Shown: piece after piece, positions 9,070-19,526 of the stretch
Numbering within the stretch: the stretch's first letter is position 1
Layout: each line of letters opens with the position of its first letter
Assembly (NCBI RefSeq): GCF_009745975.1
Contig: NZ_WHOL01000126.1
Span: forward strand, 28,417 to 92,416
Origin: Actinokineospora pegani
GTDB taxonomy: Bacteria; Actinomycetota; Actinomycetes; Mycobacteriales; Pseudonocardiaceae
Reading direction: 5' to 3'
Length of the DNA stretch: 64,000 bases
Program-made: the position numbers and the translations under genes
The notes under the pieces: generated by a model
What the model saw: the letters and a program-made list of their open reading frames with translations, nothing else
The model's database searches: none
Told to the model about the DNA's origin: nothing

Positions 9070-9511
9070 ATGGACGCGGGCGAGGTCGATGACCTCGACT
9101 CCGACGCGGTGGGGCACGAGCGGCTCGCGGAGGTGCTGGAGGACTTCTGCGACCGCTGGCAGGTCGGTGTGGAGAACCTGCTGGCAGACGGCGGGGTAGA
9201 CGGCGCGGCGCCTGGTGGACACCGCCGCCCAGTACGAGACGACCGAGGCGGGCCTGGCTGAGCTGGGGCAGTCGCGCGACCCCCGGGAGCTGGTCCCCGG
9301 CGACCCGGCCGCGCTGCGGGCCACAGCGACGGGGATGCAGCGCTTCGGCGAGGCGCCGGGCCGGGTGGGCGACGGGTTGCGCGCGATCGACGACGGCGGC
9401 TGGACCGGCGAGGCGGCCGACCGGTTCCGCGACCACTTCGACGAGGAGCCGCGGCGCTGGGTCACCTGCGGCGAGTCGTTCGACAACGCCCGGGACGCGC
9501 CGCGGCGCTAA
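9070..9511 (+). pseudogene. Decayed WXG100-like protein run into the N-terminus of a type VII toxin preprotein
   Basis: The first part reads DAVGHERLAEVLEDFCDRW, the C-terminal half of a WXG100-like protein common beside actinobacterial polymorphic toxins. Near 9200 the coding signal shifts frame to LVDTAAQYETTEAGL. With no intervening stop it runs on into LGQSRDPRELVPGDPAALRA and IDDGGWTGEAADRFRDHFD, the normally separate N-terminus of the toxin preprotein that follows such a gene. A stop at 9509 truncates it. Missing sequence, at least one frameshift and the illegitimate fusion indicate a dead locus. Confidence 0.6.
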
Positions 9512-10068
9512 GCCGGCCTGGGCGCACGAGCGGGCCGAGGAGGCGGCGCTGGCGTGGGACCGGGCTGAGCGCAGGCCCGCCGCGAGCACGACCCCGGCCC
9601 GTTCGACGACCCCGGCGAGCCGGGCCGGGCCGAGGCCCGGCGGGTGCTGGCGCAGGCCCGCGACCAGGTGCGTGCCGACGACGAGGCAGCAGAGGTCGTC
9701 GACCAGGTGCAACAGGCCGCGCCCCAGGAGCGCGGCCTGCTCGAGTCGGCGGTGAACGCGGTCGCGGACTTCGTCGGCGGGGCGGTGCGGGCGACGGGCG
9801 AGGCGGTCAGCGGCGTCATCGACGCGGTGGGCGATGTGGGCAGGGAGGTCCTGGAGACGGGCGGGTCGGCGGCGGCCACGCCCCGCACACGGGGTCGCCG
9901 AACAAGACGGAGTTCCCCGAGCGCTGGGACGACGAGAGCATCGACAACGTCGAGGACGTGGCCCGCGACCCGGACTCCCCACCGGTCCAGCAGGACAACG
10001 ACCGGTGGCGGGTCACCGGCACCCGCGACGGCGTGATCTTCAACGACGAGAACGGCAACCCGGAGTAG
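9512..10068 (+). pseudogene. Remnant of the toxin preprotein with an EndoU-like C-terminus
   Basis: Coding signal continues in changing frames: AWAHERAEEAALAWDRAE after the premature stop, then EARRVLAQARDQVRADDEA and ESAVNAVADFVGGAVRATG, the alpha-helical middle of type VII-exported preproteins. After another shift near 9880, HTGSPNKTEFPERWDDESI and DVARDPDSPPVQQDN lead to RWRVTGTRDGV and then a short stop-terminated tail. The Lys-Thr-Glu-Phe-Pro block and the final Arg-Asp-Gly-Val resemble bacterial EndoU RNase toxins, but the last strand of that fold is missing. The family assignment is by memory of the motif. Confidence 0.5.
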
Positions 10069-10080
10069 CGGAGGAACACG

Positions 10081-10430
10081 GTGGACCTGGTCAAACTGCA
10101 CAACCAGACGCGCGAACTGCTCGAGGCGCTGGCTGATCGGCTGCCCGCCGACCGGGTGGCGGGCTACCGGTCGCTGAGCGCGGCGGGCGAGTGGGCCGAA
10201 CTGGTGGACATGGTGAGCGCGAGCCTGGTGAAGCGGCGGATCCCGGTCACCCCCGCCGAGCGCGACCAGTTGGCCGAGGTGCTGGCGCAGTTCACCCCCG
10301 ACCCGGAGTACCGCTACCTCAGCGACCCCGATCTGCTGACCAAGCTCACCATCGCCTGCCCCCGGCAGGCGCGGCCGGGTCCGTGGCGGCGGCGTGGTCG
10401 ATCGGGTCGCCACCGCTGGTGCTGTCCTAA
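10081..10430 (+). pseudogene. Immunity protein of the decayed toxin, frameshifted near its end
   Basis: GTG 10081 follows GGAGGAACAC and lies 12 nt after the toxin remnant. The frame reads MDLVKLHNQTRELLEALADR, then LVDMVSASLVKRRIPVTPAE and LTKLTIA. It then runs without a stop into the antisense of kdpD. The neighbouring frame offers SVAAAWSIGSPPLVLS and a TAA at 10428-10430, a more natural ending, so a single indel near 10360-10380 is likely. Small acidic helical proteins in this position normally neutralise the upstream toxin. Most of the reading frame survives, so a shortened or extended product could still be made. Confidence 0.5.
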
Positions 10431-10446
10431 GACCGGCCCGGGTGGC

Positions 10447-12900
10447 TCAAGCGGCGGCGGGCAGCGCCACGACGACGGTCAGGCCGCCGCCCGGTGTGTC
10501 CTCCAGACGGATCTCGCCCGCCATCGCCTCGACGAACCCCTTGGCCACGCTCAGCCCCAGGCCCGTCCCCGTGGTGGAGCGGTCGCCCAGGCGGTGGAAC
10601 GGCTCGAACGCCTCGTCGGCGGTCTTGTGCGGCAGGCCGGGGCCGTGGTCGACGACGCGCAGCTCCACCCGGGGGCCGTGGGCGCTGGCCCGCAGGGCGA
10701 CGGTGGTGCGGCCGTGGCGCAGGGCGTTGTCGACCAGGTTGGCGATGACCCGTTCCAGGAGGCCGACGTCGGCCAGGACCGGGGGCAGGTCCTCGGCCAC
10801 GGAGACCGAGACCGGGGCGGCGAGGGGGGCCAGGGCCCGGGCCACGACCTCGTCGTAGCCGGTGGGGCGCAGGGCGGGGCGGACGGCGCCGGTGGCCAGG
10901 CGGGAGGAGTCCAGGAGGTTGTCGACCAGGGCGGTGAGGCGGTCGGCCGACTCCTCGACGCCTGCCATCAGCTCGGCCACGTCGGACCCGCTCAGCACCA
11001 GGTCGGGGTCGCGGAGGCTGCCGATGCCCGCCTTGATCGACGTCAGCGGGGTGCGCAGGTCGTGGCCGACCGAGGACAGCAGGGCGGTGCGCAGCTCGGT
11101 GTCGGCGGCCCGGCGCTGGGCCTGCGCCTTCTCCTCGGTGAGCCGCTGCTGGCGCAGCGCCAGGAACGCCTGGCGGGCGGCGGCCTCGAGGACCAGCCGG
11201 TCGCGGGCGGGCAGGGTGCGGCCGCGCAGCACGAGCCGGACGTCGTCGGTGACCGCCACGTCCACATCGGACTCCGCCGCCGCCTCGTCGCCCGCGACCC
11301 GGGTCCACGCGCCGCCGCGGCGTTCGAGCAGGGCGACCGCGTCCATGGCGAAGTTCTCCCGCACCTTCTCCAGCAGCCGGGCCACGGGGTCGTCGGCCAT
11401 GAGGACGGTGCGCGCGTAGGAGGCCAGCAGCGCCGCCTCGGTGCGGGCGCGCGCGGCCTGCGCGGCCAGCCGCGCGGCGCGGTCGACCACCGCCGCCACG
11501 AGCACGGCCACGACGACCATCGCCACCAGGGCGACGACGTTGTCCGGGCCCGCGACGGCCAGGCTGCGGTACGGCGGGGTGAAGAAGTAGTTGAGCAGCC
11601 CGGCGGCGAGCACGGCCGAGAGCACCGCGGGCCCGATGCCGCCCACGACCGCCACGGCGCACGCGGCCAGGATGAACGCGGCCAGGTCGGTGGGGTAGCC
11701 CGCCCACGACCGCCAGAGCAGGCCCGCCGCCGTCACCAGCACGGGCAGCGCGACGGCCAGGACCCAGCCCAGCACCCGGGTCCGGCCCGGCGGCCGGGCG
11801 CGGGCGCGGCGGGCCCGCGGGTGGGTGACCATGTGCACGTCGATGGGCCCGGAGGCGGCGATGACCGCGGCGCCGACGCCCTCGTCCAGGGCGCGGGCCA
11901 GCCGGGAGCGGCGGGAGGTGCCCAGCACGAGCTGGGTGGCGTTGACCCCGCGGGCGAAGTCGAGCAGGGCGGTCGGCACGTCGTCGCCGACCACCGGGTG
12001 GAAGGTCGCCGACAGGTCCAGCGCGGTGCGGCGGCAGCGGGCCACCACCTCCGGTGACGCGCTCGCCAGCCCGTCGCCGCGCAGCACGTGCACCACCAGC
12101 AGCTCCGCCCCGGCGCGCTGGGCGACCCGCCTGCCCCGGCGGATCAGCGTCTCGCTCTCCGGGCCGCCGGTCACCGCGACGACGACGCGCTCGCGGGCCT
12201 CCCAGGTCTCGGTGATGTCCTGCTCGGCCCGGTAGCGCTGCAACGCCACGTCGACCTGGTCGGCGACCCACAGCAGCGCCAGCTCGCGCAGCGCGGTGAG
12301 GTTGCCGACGCGGAAGTAGTTGCCCAGCGCGGCGTCGACCCTGTCCGCGGCGTAGACGTTGCCGTGGGCCAGCCTGCGCCGCAGCGCCTGCGGGGTGAGG
12401 TCGACCAGCTCGATCTGCTCGGCCCGGCGGACCACGGCGTCGGGGACGCACTCGCGCTGCGCGACGCCGGTGATGCGGGCGACGACGTCGTTGAGCGACT
12501 CCAGGTGCTGGACGTTGACCGCGGAGAGGACATCGATCCCGGCGGCGAGCAGCTCCTCGACGTCCTGCCAGCGCTTGGCGTTGCGGGAGCCGGGGGCGTT
12601 GGTGTGCGCGAGCTCGTCGACCACGGCCACCTCGGGCCGCCGCGCCAGCAGCCCGTCGAGGTCCAGCTCGCCCCCGCGCCGCGCCAGGACCTCGAGCCCG
12701 GCGACCAGCTCGGCGGTCTTGGCCCGCCCGTGCGCCTCGACCAGGCCGACGACCACGTCGGTGCCGCGCTCCCGGCGCCGGTGCGCCTCGCCCAGCATGG
12801 CGAAGGTCTTGCCGACGCCGGGCGCGGCCCCGAGGTAGATGCGCAGCTCACCGCGTTTGCCCACCGGGTGATTCTGCGCCCGGACCTCAGCCCCGCGCAT
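10447..12900 (-). CDS. kdpD: KdpD, osmosensitive K+ channel sensor histidine kinase
   Basis: This 817-residue sensor starts with the KdpD domain: Walker A GAAPGVGKT (residues 24-32) and VVDELAHTN. A universal-stress-like domain follows (VVVAVTGGPESETLIRRGRR), then four membrane helices around 390-490 and a dimerisation/phosphoacceptor segment SVGHDLRTPLTSI with His near 613. The ATP-binding domain has NLVDNALRHGR and DHGPGLP. It should sense low K+ or turgor and phosphorylate KdpE. The start overlaps kdpC by 14 nt. No kdpE follows; the operon ends against the decayed toxin locus, so the response regulator must lie elsewhere or be lost. Confidence 0.95.
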   Translation of the reverse strand: MRGAEVRAQNHPVGKRGELRIYLGAAPGVGKTFAMLGEAHRRRERGTDVVVGLVEAHGRAKTAELVAGLEVLARRGGELDLDGLLARRPEVAVVDELAHTNAPGSRNAKRWQDVEELLAAGIDVLSAVNVQHLESLNDVVARITGVAQRECVPDAVVRRAEQIELVDLTPQALRRRLAHGNVYAADRVDAALGNYFRVGNLTALRELALLWVADQVDVALQRYRAEQDITETWEARERVVVAVTGGPESETLIRRGRRVAQRAGAELLVVHVLRGDGLASASPEVVARCRRTALDLSATFHPVVGDDVPTALLDFARGVNATQLVLGTSRRSRLARALDEGVGAAVIAASGPIDVHMVTHPRARRARARPPGRTRVLGWVLAVALPVLVTAAGLLWRSWAGYPTDLAAFILAACAVAVVGGIGPAVLSAVLAAGLLNYFFTPPYRSLAVAGPDNVVALVAMVVVAVLVAAVVDRAARLAAQAARARTEAALLASYARTVLMADDPVARLLEKVRENFAMDAVALLERRGGAWTRVAGDEAAAESDVDVAVTDDVRLVLRGRTLPARDRLVLEAAARQAFLALRQQRLTEEKAQAQRRAADTELRTALLSSVGHDLRTPLTSIKAGIGSLRDPDLVLSGSDVAELMAGVEESADRLTALVDNLLDSSRLATGAVRPALRPTGYDEVVARALAPLAAPVSVSVAEDLPPVLADVGLLERVIANLVDNALRHGRTTVALRASAHGPRVELRVVDHGPGLPHKTADEAFEPFHRLGDRSTTGTGLGLSVAKGFVEAMAGEIRLEDTPGGGLTVVVALPAAA

Positions 12901-13429
12901 CCAGGGCCCGGTTGAGCCGGGTGACGTTCACGGTCACCTCGCCGACGAGACCGAGCCCGCGCCCGCTGGTCGCCTCGGCCACCAGCGCGCGCACCCGGTG
13001 CTCGTCCACGCCCCTGGCCCGCGCGACCCTGGGCACCTGCAGCTCGGCGTAGGCGGGGCTGATGTGCGGGTCCAGCCCGGACGCCGACGCGGTGACCGCG
13101 TCCTGCGGGACCCGGTCCCCGGCCACGCCCTCCCGCCGGGCGACCCCGGCCCGGCGCTCGGCGACGACGGCGGTCTGGTCGGCGTCCACCTCGGACTTGT
13201 TCGACCCGCCGGAGGCGGGCGGCGCCGCCGCCGACGGCCGGGTGTGGAACCACTGGTCGCCCTCGCGGTCGACGCCGACCAGGGTCGTGCCGACGGCCTC
13301 GGCGTTGGCGTGCAGGCCGGGCGCCCGGCTCACCGCCCACACCGACGCCGGGTAGAGCACGCCGGTGATCACGGTGAGCACCAGCAGGACGCGCAGGCCC
13401 GCCAGGGACTGCTTGGACAAGGTGGACAC
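12887..13429 (-). CDS. kdpC: KdpC, potassium-transporting ATPase chaperone subunit
   Basis: A 180-residue single-span subunit of the KdpFABC pump, which imports K+ at the cost of ATP. The N-terminal helix is LRVLLVLTVITGVLYPASVW. The family motifs WFHTRPS, SGGSNK, ASGLDPHISPAYAELQVPRV and GEVTVNVTRLNRAL are all present. The region between WFHTRPS and SGGSNK is short, but the protein is close to normal length. It starts 3 nt after the kdpB stop and overlaps kdpD at its end, so it is translated as part of the operon. Confidence 0.95.
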   Translation of the reverse strand: MSTLSKQSLAGLRVLLVLTVITGVLYPASVWAVSRAPGLHANAEAVGTTLVGVDREGDQWFHTRPSAAAPPASGGSNKSEVDADQTAVVAERRAGVARREGVAGDRVPQDAVTASASGLDPHISPAYAELQVPRVARARGVDEHRVRALVAEATSGRGLGLVGEVTVNVTRLNRALDARG

Positions 13430-13432
13430 GGG

Positions 13433-15472
13433 TCACCCGATTCCGGGGATGAGGCGGACGAGCAGGTCGATGAGCCAGATCCCGGCGAACGGCGCCACGA
13501 CGCCGCCCACGCCGTAGACCAGCAGGTTGCGCCGCAGCAGCGCGCCCGCGCTGGTGGGCCGGTACCGCACGCCGCGCAGGGCGAGCGGGATCAGCACCAC
13601 GATGACCAGCGCGTTGAACACCACCGCCGACAGGATCGCCGACTCCGGCGTGGCCAGGCCCATCACGTCGAGCCCGCCGAGCTGCGGGTGGACGGCGGCG
13701 AACATGGCCGGGAGGATGGCGAAGTACTTGGCCAGGTCGTTGGCGAGGCTGAAGGTGGTCAGCGCGCCCCGGGTGATCAGCAACTGCTTGCCGATCCCGA
13801 CGACCTCGATCAGCTTGGTCGGGTCGGAGTCCAGGTCGACCATGTTCCCGGCCTCCTTGGCGGCCGAGGTGCCGGTGTTCATCGCCACGCCGACGTCGGC
13901 CTGGGCCAGCGCGGGGGCGTCGTTGGTGCCGTCGCCGGTCATCGCGACCAGCCGCCCGCCCGCCTGCTCGCGGCGGATGAGCGCCACCTTGTCCTCGGGC
14001 CGGGCCTCGGCGAGGACGTCGTCGACCCCGGCCTCGGCGGCGATGGCCGCGGCGGTGCGCGGGTTGTCGCCGGTGACCATGACCGTGCGGATGCCCATCG
14101 AGCGCAGCTCGGCGAACCGGGCGGCGATCCCGGGCTTGACCACGTCGGACATCCGGATCACGCCGAGCACCCGGTCGTCGACGGCGACCACCAGCGGGGT
14201 GCCGCCCCCGGCGCTGACCTCGTCGACCACGGCCCGCGCGGCCCCGCTGAGCGCGAAGCCGCTCGCCGCGCCCTTGCGGACCCGGCGGCCGTCGAGGTCG
14301 ACGCCGCTCATCCTGGTCTGGGCGGAGAACGGCACGAACCCCCCGGTCTTCTCGTGCGCGGACGGCTCGGCGGGCAGCCCGTGGTCCGCGGCGCACAGCG
14401 CGACGACGCTGCGCCCCTCCGGGGTGCCGTCGGCCAGGCTGGACAGCCGGGCGGCGGCGGCGAGTTCGTCGAGGGCGGCGCCGTCGACCGGGTGCAGCGC
14501 GGTGGCCCGGCGGTTGCCGAAGGTGATGGTGCCGGTCTTGTCCAGCAGCAGGGTGTCGATGTCGCCCGCGGCCTCGACCGCCTTGCCCGAGGTGGCGAGC
14601 ACGTTGCGCTGCACCAGCCGGTCCATGCCCGCGATGCCGATCGCCGACAGGAGCGCGCCGATGGTGCTGGGGATGAGGCAGACCAGCAGCGCGGTCAGCA
14701 CGACCACCGACTGCTTGCCGCCGGAGAACGCCGCGAACGGCTGCAGGGCCACCACCGCGAGCAGGAAGATGACCGTCAGCGTGGACAGCAGGATCGTCAG
14801 CGCGATCTCGTTGGGCGACTTCTGCCGCCGCGCGCCCTCGACGAGCGCGATCATCCGGTCCACGAAGGACTCGCCCGGCTTGGTGGAGATCTCCACGACG
14901 ATCCGGTCCGAGAGCACGGTGGTGCCGCCGGTGACCGCGCACCGGTCTCCCCCGGCCTCGCGGACCACCGGCGCGGACTCGCCGGTGATCGCCGACTCGT
15001 CGACCGTGGCGATGCCCTCGACGACGTCGCCGTCGCCGGGCACCTGCTCCCCGGCCTCGACCACGACCCGGTCGCCGACCCGCAGGTCCGCGCCCGGGAC
15101 CCGCTCCTCGGCCCCGTCCGCGCGCAGCCGCCGCGCCACGGCGCCGGTCTTGGTCCGGCGCAGCGAGTCGGCCTGCGCCTTGCCCCTGCCCTCGGCGACG
15201 GCCTCGGCCAGGTTGGCGAACAGCACGGTGGCCCACAGCCACAGCGCGACGGTGGCGGTGAACACGCTCGGGTCGGCGACCGCGAAGGCGGTGACCAGGA
15301 CCGAGCCGACCCAGACCACGAACATGACCGGGTTGCGCACCTGGTGGCGCGGGTGCAGCTTGCGCAGCGCGTCCGGCGCGCGGGCCAGCAGTTGCCGGGG
15401 GTGGAACGCGCCCGCGGCGACCTGGCGCGCGGCGAGGGCCCGGGTCGGCGGGGGGTCGAGGACGGTGCTCAC
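13433..15472 (-). CDS. kdpB: KdpB, P-type ATPase catalytic subunit
   Basis: The 679-residue catalytic subunit carries the phosphorylation loop [12 protein letters not shown] with D311, the nucleotide-domain motif [17 protein letters not shown], and the hinge motifs [15 protein letters not shown] and [20 protein letters not shown]-terminal helices precede the TGES loop (ITGESAPV). It hydrolyses ATP to power K+ uptake through KdpA. The GTG at 15472 overlaps the kdpA stop by 4 nt (GTGA) and gives the usual family length. A longer in-frame extension upstream is antisense-like Arg/Pro-rich sequence and is rejected. Confidence 0.95.
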   Translation of the reverse strand: MSTVLDPPPTRALAARQVAAGAFHPRQLLARAPDALRKLHPRHQVRNPVMFVVWVGSVLVTAFAVADPSVFTATVALWLWATVLFANLAEAVAEGRGKAQADSLRRTKTGAVARRLRADGAEERVPGADLRVGDRVVVEAGEQVPGDGDVVEGIATVDESAITGESAPVVREAGGDRCAVTGGTTVLSDRIVVEISTKPGESFVDRMIALVEGARRQKSPNEIALTILLSTLTVIFLLAVVALQPFAAFSGGKQSVVVLTALLVCLIPSTIGALLSAIGIAGMDRLVQRNVLATSGKAVEAAGDIDTLLLDKTGTITFGNRRATALHPVDGAALDELAAAARLSSLADGTPEGRSVVALCAADHGLPAEPSAHEKTGGFVPFSAQTRMSGVDLDGRRVRKGAASGFALSGAARAVVDEVSAGGGTPLVVAVDDRVLGVIRMSDVVKPGIAARFAELRSMGIRTVMVTGDNPRTAAAIAAEAGVDDVLAEARPEDKVALIRREQAGGRLVAMTGDGTNDAPALAQADVGVAMNTGTSAAKEAGNMVDLDSDPTKLIEVVGIGKQLLITRGALTTFSLANDLAKYFAILPAMFAAVHPQLGGLDVMGLATPESAILSAVVFNALVIVVLIPLALRGVRYRPTSAGALLRRNLLVYGVGGVVAPFAGIWLIDLLVRLIPGIG

Positions 15473-17082
15473 AGCATGGCCTCCGCGATGGGACCGAGGG
15501 CGAGGGCGGGGACGAAGGCCAGCGCGGCGACGAGGACGACCACGCCGCCGAGCAGGGACGCGAACAGCGGCCCGGTGGTGGGCAGGGTGCCCGCGGTGAC
15601 CGGGGCCCCGCGCTGCGCGGCGAGGGACCCGGCCAGCGCCAGGACGGCGATCATGGGGACGAACCGGCCCACGGCCATGCACACGCCCAGCGAGGCCTGG
15701 AACCAGTCGCCGGTGGCGGTGATGCCCGCGAACGCGCTGCCGTTGTTGTTCGACGCCGACGCGTAGGCGTAGAGGACCTCGGACAGGCCGTGCGGCCCGT
15801 CGTTGGCCAGCGCGTCCGCGGTGCCGGGCAGGGCGGCGGCGACGCCCGCGCCGACCAGCAGGACCGTCGGCACGGCCAGGATGGACACCGCGGCGGCGGT
15901 GACCTCCTTGCGCCCCAGCTTCTTGCCCAGGTACTCGGGCGTGCGGCCGACCATCAGCCCGGCCAGGAACACCGCGATCACCGCCATGACGAGCATGCTG
16001 TAGAGGCCGGTGCCCACCCCGCCCGGCGTCATCTCGCCGAGGAGCATGTTGAGCAGCGCCCCGCCGCCGCCGAGGCCGGTGTAGCTGTCGTGCGTGGAGT
16101 TGACCGCGCCCGTGGAGGTGCCCGTGGTCGTGTTGGCGAACAGGGACGACCCCGCGATGCCGAACCGCAGCTCCTTGCCCTCCAGCGGGCGGGTCCCGGC
16201 CGCCTCGGCCGCCCAGATGAGCGCCAGCATGGCCGACCAGAGCGCGCCCATCACGCCCAGCAGGACGTGGCCCTGGCGGCGCTCGCCGACCATCGTGCCG
16301 AAGGTGCGGGTCAGGCAGACCGGGATGAGCAGGATCAGGAAGACCTGGACGAGGTTGGACCAGGCGTTGGGGTTCTCGAAGGGGTGCGCGGAGTTGGCGT
16401 TGAAGACCCCGCCGCCGTTGGTGCCGAGCACCTTGATGGCTTCCTGGCTCGCGGTCGGCGCCTGCGCGATGGTCTGACCGTCAACGGTGACACCGCCGCG
16501 CAGGCTCATCGTCACGCCGGTCGCGATGAGCACCAGCGCGAACACGAACGCCACCGGCAGCAGGATGCGGATCGTGCCGCGCACCAGGTCGACCCAGAAG
16601 TTGCCCAGCCGGTCGGTGCCGACGCGGACGAACCCGCGCACCAGTGCCATAGCCACCGCCAGGCCCACGGCGGCGGAGACGAAGTTCTGCACCGTGAGCC
16701 CGACCGCCTGCACGGTGTGCCCCATGACCTCCTCGGGCACGTAGGACTGCCAGTTGGTGTTGGTCACGAAGCTGACGGCGGTGTTGAACGCCATCGCGGG
16801 CTCCACCGCGCCGCGACCGAAGTCCAACGGCAGCAGCGGTTGCAGCCGTTGCAACAGGTAGAGCGCCACGACACCGACGAGGGACAACCCCAGCACACCG
16901 AACGCGTAGGTGCCCCAGTTCTGCTCGGAGCGCGGGTCCACACCGGTCACGCGGTAGACCGCCGACTCGGCGCGGGAGTGGTCCGCCCTGGTGTAGACCC
17001 GCGCCATGTAGTCACCGAACGGGCGGTAGACCACCGCCAGCGCCGCGAGCACGAGCGCCACCTGCGCCAGGCCCGCCCACAT
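15469..17082 (-). CDS. kdpA: KdpA, potassium-translocating channel-like subunit
   Basis: The 537-residue membrane subunit starts [20 protein letters not shown]. It shows the four selectivity-filter-like segments of Kdp[50 protein letters not shown] and [16 protein letters not shown]. It forms the K+ entry path of the pump in the cell membrane. Its ATG overlaps the kdpF stop (TGATG), and its own stop overlaps the kdpB start. Everything in the sequence suggests an intact, working subunit. Confidence 0.95.
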   Translation of the reverse strand: MWAGLAQVALVLAALAVVYRPFGDYMARVYTRADHSRAESAVYRVTGVDPRSEQNWGTYAFGVLGLSLVGVVALYLLQRLQPLLPLDFGRGAVEPAMAFNTAVSFVTNTNWQSYVPEEVMGHTVQAVGLTVQNFVSAAVGLAVAMALVRGFVRVGTDRLGNFWVDLVRGTIRILLPVAFVFALVLIATGVTMSLRGGVTVDGQTIAQAPTASQEAIKVLGTNGGGVFNANSAHPFENPNAWSNLVQVFLILLIPVCLTRTFGTMVGERRQGHVLLGVMGALWSAMLALIWAAEAAGTRPLEGKELRFGIAGSSLFANTTTGTSTGAVNSTHDSYTGLGGGGALLNMLLGEMTPGGVGTGLYSMLVMAVIAVFLAGLMVGRTPEYLGKKLGRKEVTAAAVSILAVPTVLLVGAGVAAALPGTADALANDGPHGLSEVLYAYASASNNNGSAFAGITATGDWFQASLGVCMAVGRFVPMIAVLALAGSLAAQRGAPVTAGTLPTTGPLFASLLGGVVVLVAALAFVPALALGPIAEAML

Positions 17083-17177
17083 CAGAACCTCTCCGGCCGC
17101 AGCAGGACGAGGAACAGGTACGCCAGCAACCCCAGCGCCACCACCCCGCCGATGACGTCACCGAGCACTCCGCTCAC
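17082..17177 (-). CDS. kdpF: KdpF, 31-residue pump-stabilising peptide
   Basis: The frame GTG 17177 to TGA 17082 encodes VSGVLGDVIGGVVALGLLAY, then a short hydrophobic stretch and the characteristic end LLRPERF. KdpF is a single helix that stabilises the KdpABC complex. It overlaps the kdpA start by 1 nt and the small ORF upstream by 4 nt (GTGA), which fixes the start. Confidence 0.85.
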   Translation of the reverse strand: MSGVLGDVIGGVVALGLLAYLFLVLLRPERF

Positions 17178-17248
17178 AACCGCCCCAGCCCACGGACGAT
17201 GAGCGCCAACCCGGCGAACACCGCGACGATGAGCACCGCGTAGGCCAT
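17174..17248 (-). CDS. 24-residue membrane peptide heading the kdp operon
   Basis: ATG 17248 opens MAYAVLIVAVFAGLALIVRG followed by LGRL and a stop that overlaps the kdpF GTG by 4 nt. It is one hydrophobic helix with a positively charged C-terminus, much like KdpF. Small ORFs of this kind (short, ending Gly-x-x-Lys/Arg-Leu) precede kdpF in other actinobacteria as far as I recall, but I know no assigned function. It could be a pump-associated peptide or a leader that couples translation to kdpF. Confidence 0.6.
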   Translation of the reverse strand: MAYAVLIVAVFAGLALIVRGLGRL

Positions 17249-17292
17249 GTCAGCCACGCCGCACCTGCTCCCACTTGTCTGCGCGCCCACCC

Positions 17293-17337
17293 CGCTGGTG
17301 GCCGCTGGAGCAGGACACTCCGGCACGGCCACCAGCG
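17293..17337 (-). promoter_or_regulatory. Inverted repeat in the kdp leader
   Basis: Arms CGCTGGTGGCCG (17293-17304) and CGGCCACCAGCG (17326-17337) are perfect 12-bp complements with a 21-nt loop, 45 nt upstream of the first kdp start. In the RNA it would form a stable hairpin; it might attenuate or protect the message. No T run follows in either direction. Confidence 0.4.
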
Positions 17338-17359
17338 GCTGAAGGGGTCAGAACGGGCT

Positions 17360-17397
17360 CTTGACGCGCCTGCCCGGGATCTTTACGACTCCTTGAC
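17360..17397 (-). promoter_or_regulatory. Three phased half-sites upstream of kdp, candidate KdpE operator
   Basis: Read on the kdp strand, GTCAAG (17397-17392), GTAAAG (17386-17381) and GTCAAG (17365-17360) are spaced 11 and 21 nt apart, close to one and two helical turns. OmpR-family regulators such as KdpE bind direct repeats with this spacing. The assignment to KdpE is inferred from position. Confidence 0.4.
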
Positions 17398-17632
17398 GGC
17401 CCAGCATGCCGACCGGCAAGCAGAACACCTTCGGCAACCGCACCCTGCCCGACGCCGTGCTCGTCGTCGCACGGGAACCAGGCCGGTCAACCTGGCCGGG
17501 GCGTTCGAGGAGGCTGTCGGCGACGGGACCGAGGGCGGCCGCATCGCGGCGTCCATCGTCCGCGTGGTCGAAACGGGGCGGGGGCAGCGGCGCCGCCAGC
17601 GGTCGTCCTGGCGCGGCTGTCGCGGACACGCC

Positions 17633-19114
<1,482 letters not shown>

Positions 19115-19119
19115 GAGGG

Positions 19120-19228
19120 GGCTCCGCGGCTCGGAAGGGAGCCGGGCAGCACAACTATCGCCGCCCGGCCAAGGACCGGGACGACGGAGCAGGACACAGA
19201 TCGCCAACGCACCGCCGTCAGCGGCGGT
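19120..19228 (-). promoter_or_regulatory. Translation-coupled attenuator upstream of the ABC-F gene
   Basis: Several mutually exclusive stems lie between the leader peptide and the ABC-F start: a 7-bp stem across the leader stop (19211-19217 with 19222-19228), a 10-bp stem (19141-19150 with 19160-19169), an overlapping 5-bp stem (19164-19168 with 19176-19180), and GGCTCC/GGAGCC (19138-19143 with 19120-19125), which buries the GGAG ribosome site. A ribosome stalled by an antibiotic on the leader would alter which stems form. Confidence 0.55.
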
Positions 19229-19256
19229 TGCGCAACCTCATGAATCTGATGTTCAT
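19218..19256 (-). CDS. 12-residue leader peptide of the ABC-F gene
   Basis: ATG 19256 to TGA 19218 encodes [19 protein letters not shown] box lies 6 nt before the ATG, so the message is probably leaderless and translation begins at the first nucleotide. Short Arg-rich leader peptides of this kind are known stalling elements in front of ribosome-protection genes. AATT at 3-4 nt beyond the likely -35 position would suit WhiB7 control, but that is weak inference. Confidence 0.6.
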   Translation of the reverse strand: MNIRFMRLRNRR

Positions 19257-19349
19257 GCCCCCACCCTACCCAGGCCCCTGACCCCCCACCACCGAATTAC
19301 CCACGCCCCCCACACCCGCCACTCCCCCACCCAGCCACACATACGCACC

Positions 19350-19409
19350 AAACCCCACCGCACCAAACCCCACCGCACCAAACCCCACCGCACCAAACCC
19401 CACCGCACC
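19350..19409. repeat. Four perfect 15-bp tandem repeats
   Basis: The unit AAACCCCACCGCACC occurs four times without change (19350, 19365, 19380, 19395), with a partial copy just before. The tract lies between the ABC-F leader promoter and the HNH gene, in DNA unusually poor in G on this strand. A short tandem repeat like this tends to vary in copy number between strains. Confidence 0.9.
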
Positions 19410-19526
19410 ACTGGGGGCGGCCCTCAGCCCATTCTACCGGTCTCACCCGATCGACACCGCGAAGTCGATCAAGCCTGTGGACAACTCCAGGGCGCCCCCA
19501 GGCAGCGGCTCAGCGAGGGCAGCGGC

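Larger units (their letters stand above)
17249..17632. other. Kdp upstream region, no recognised gene
   Basis: Apart from the inverted repeat and the phased half-sites, the stretch 17400-17632 shows short open frames on both strands with no family resemblance. The piece NLAGAFEEAVGDGTEGG on the + strand looks protein-like but has no start or ribosome site. It may be a gene remnant. The region also separates the 3' end of the ABC-F gene (17633) from the kdp promoter. Confidence 0.4.

Noticed and set aside
12171..15766. Very long open frames opposite and overlapping the kdp genes on both strands
   Set aside because: They lack any domain and mirror the codon bias of kdpA-kdpD.
17406..17632. Protein-like frames upstream of kdp
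   Set aside because: No ribosome site, inconsistent frames and no family resemblance.
19350..19409. Tandem repeats as a CRISPR array
   Set aside because: The units are contiguous without spacers and only 15 bp long; no cas genes are near.
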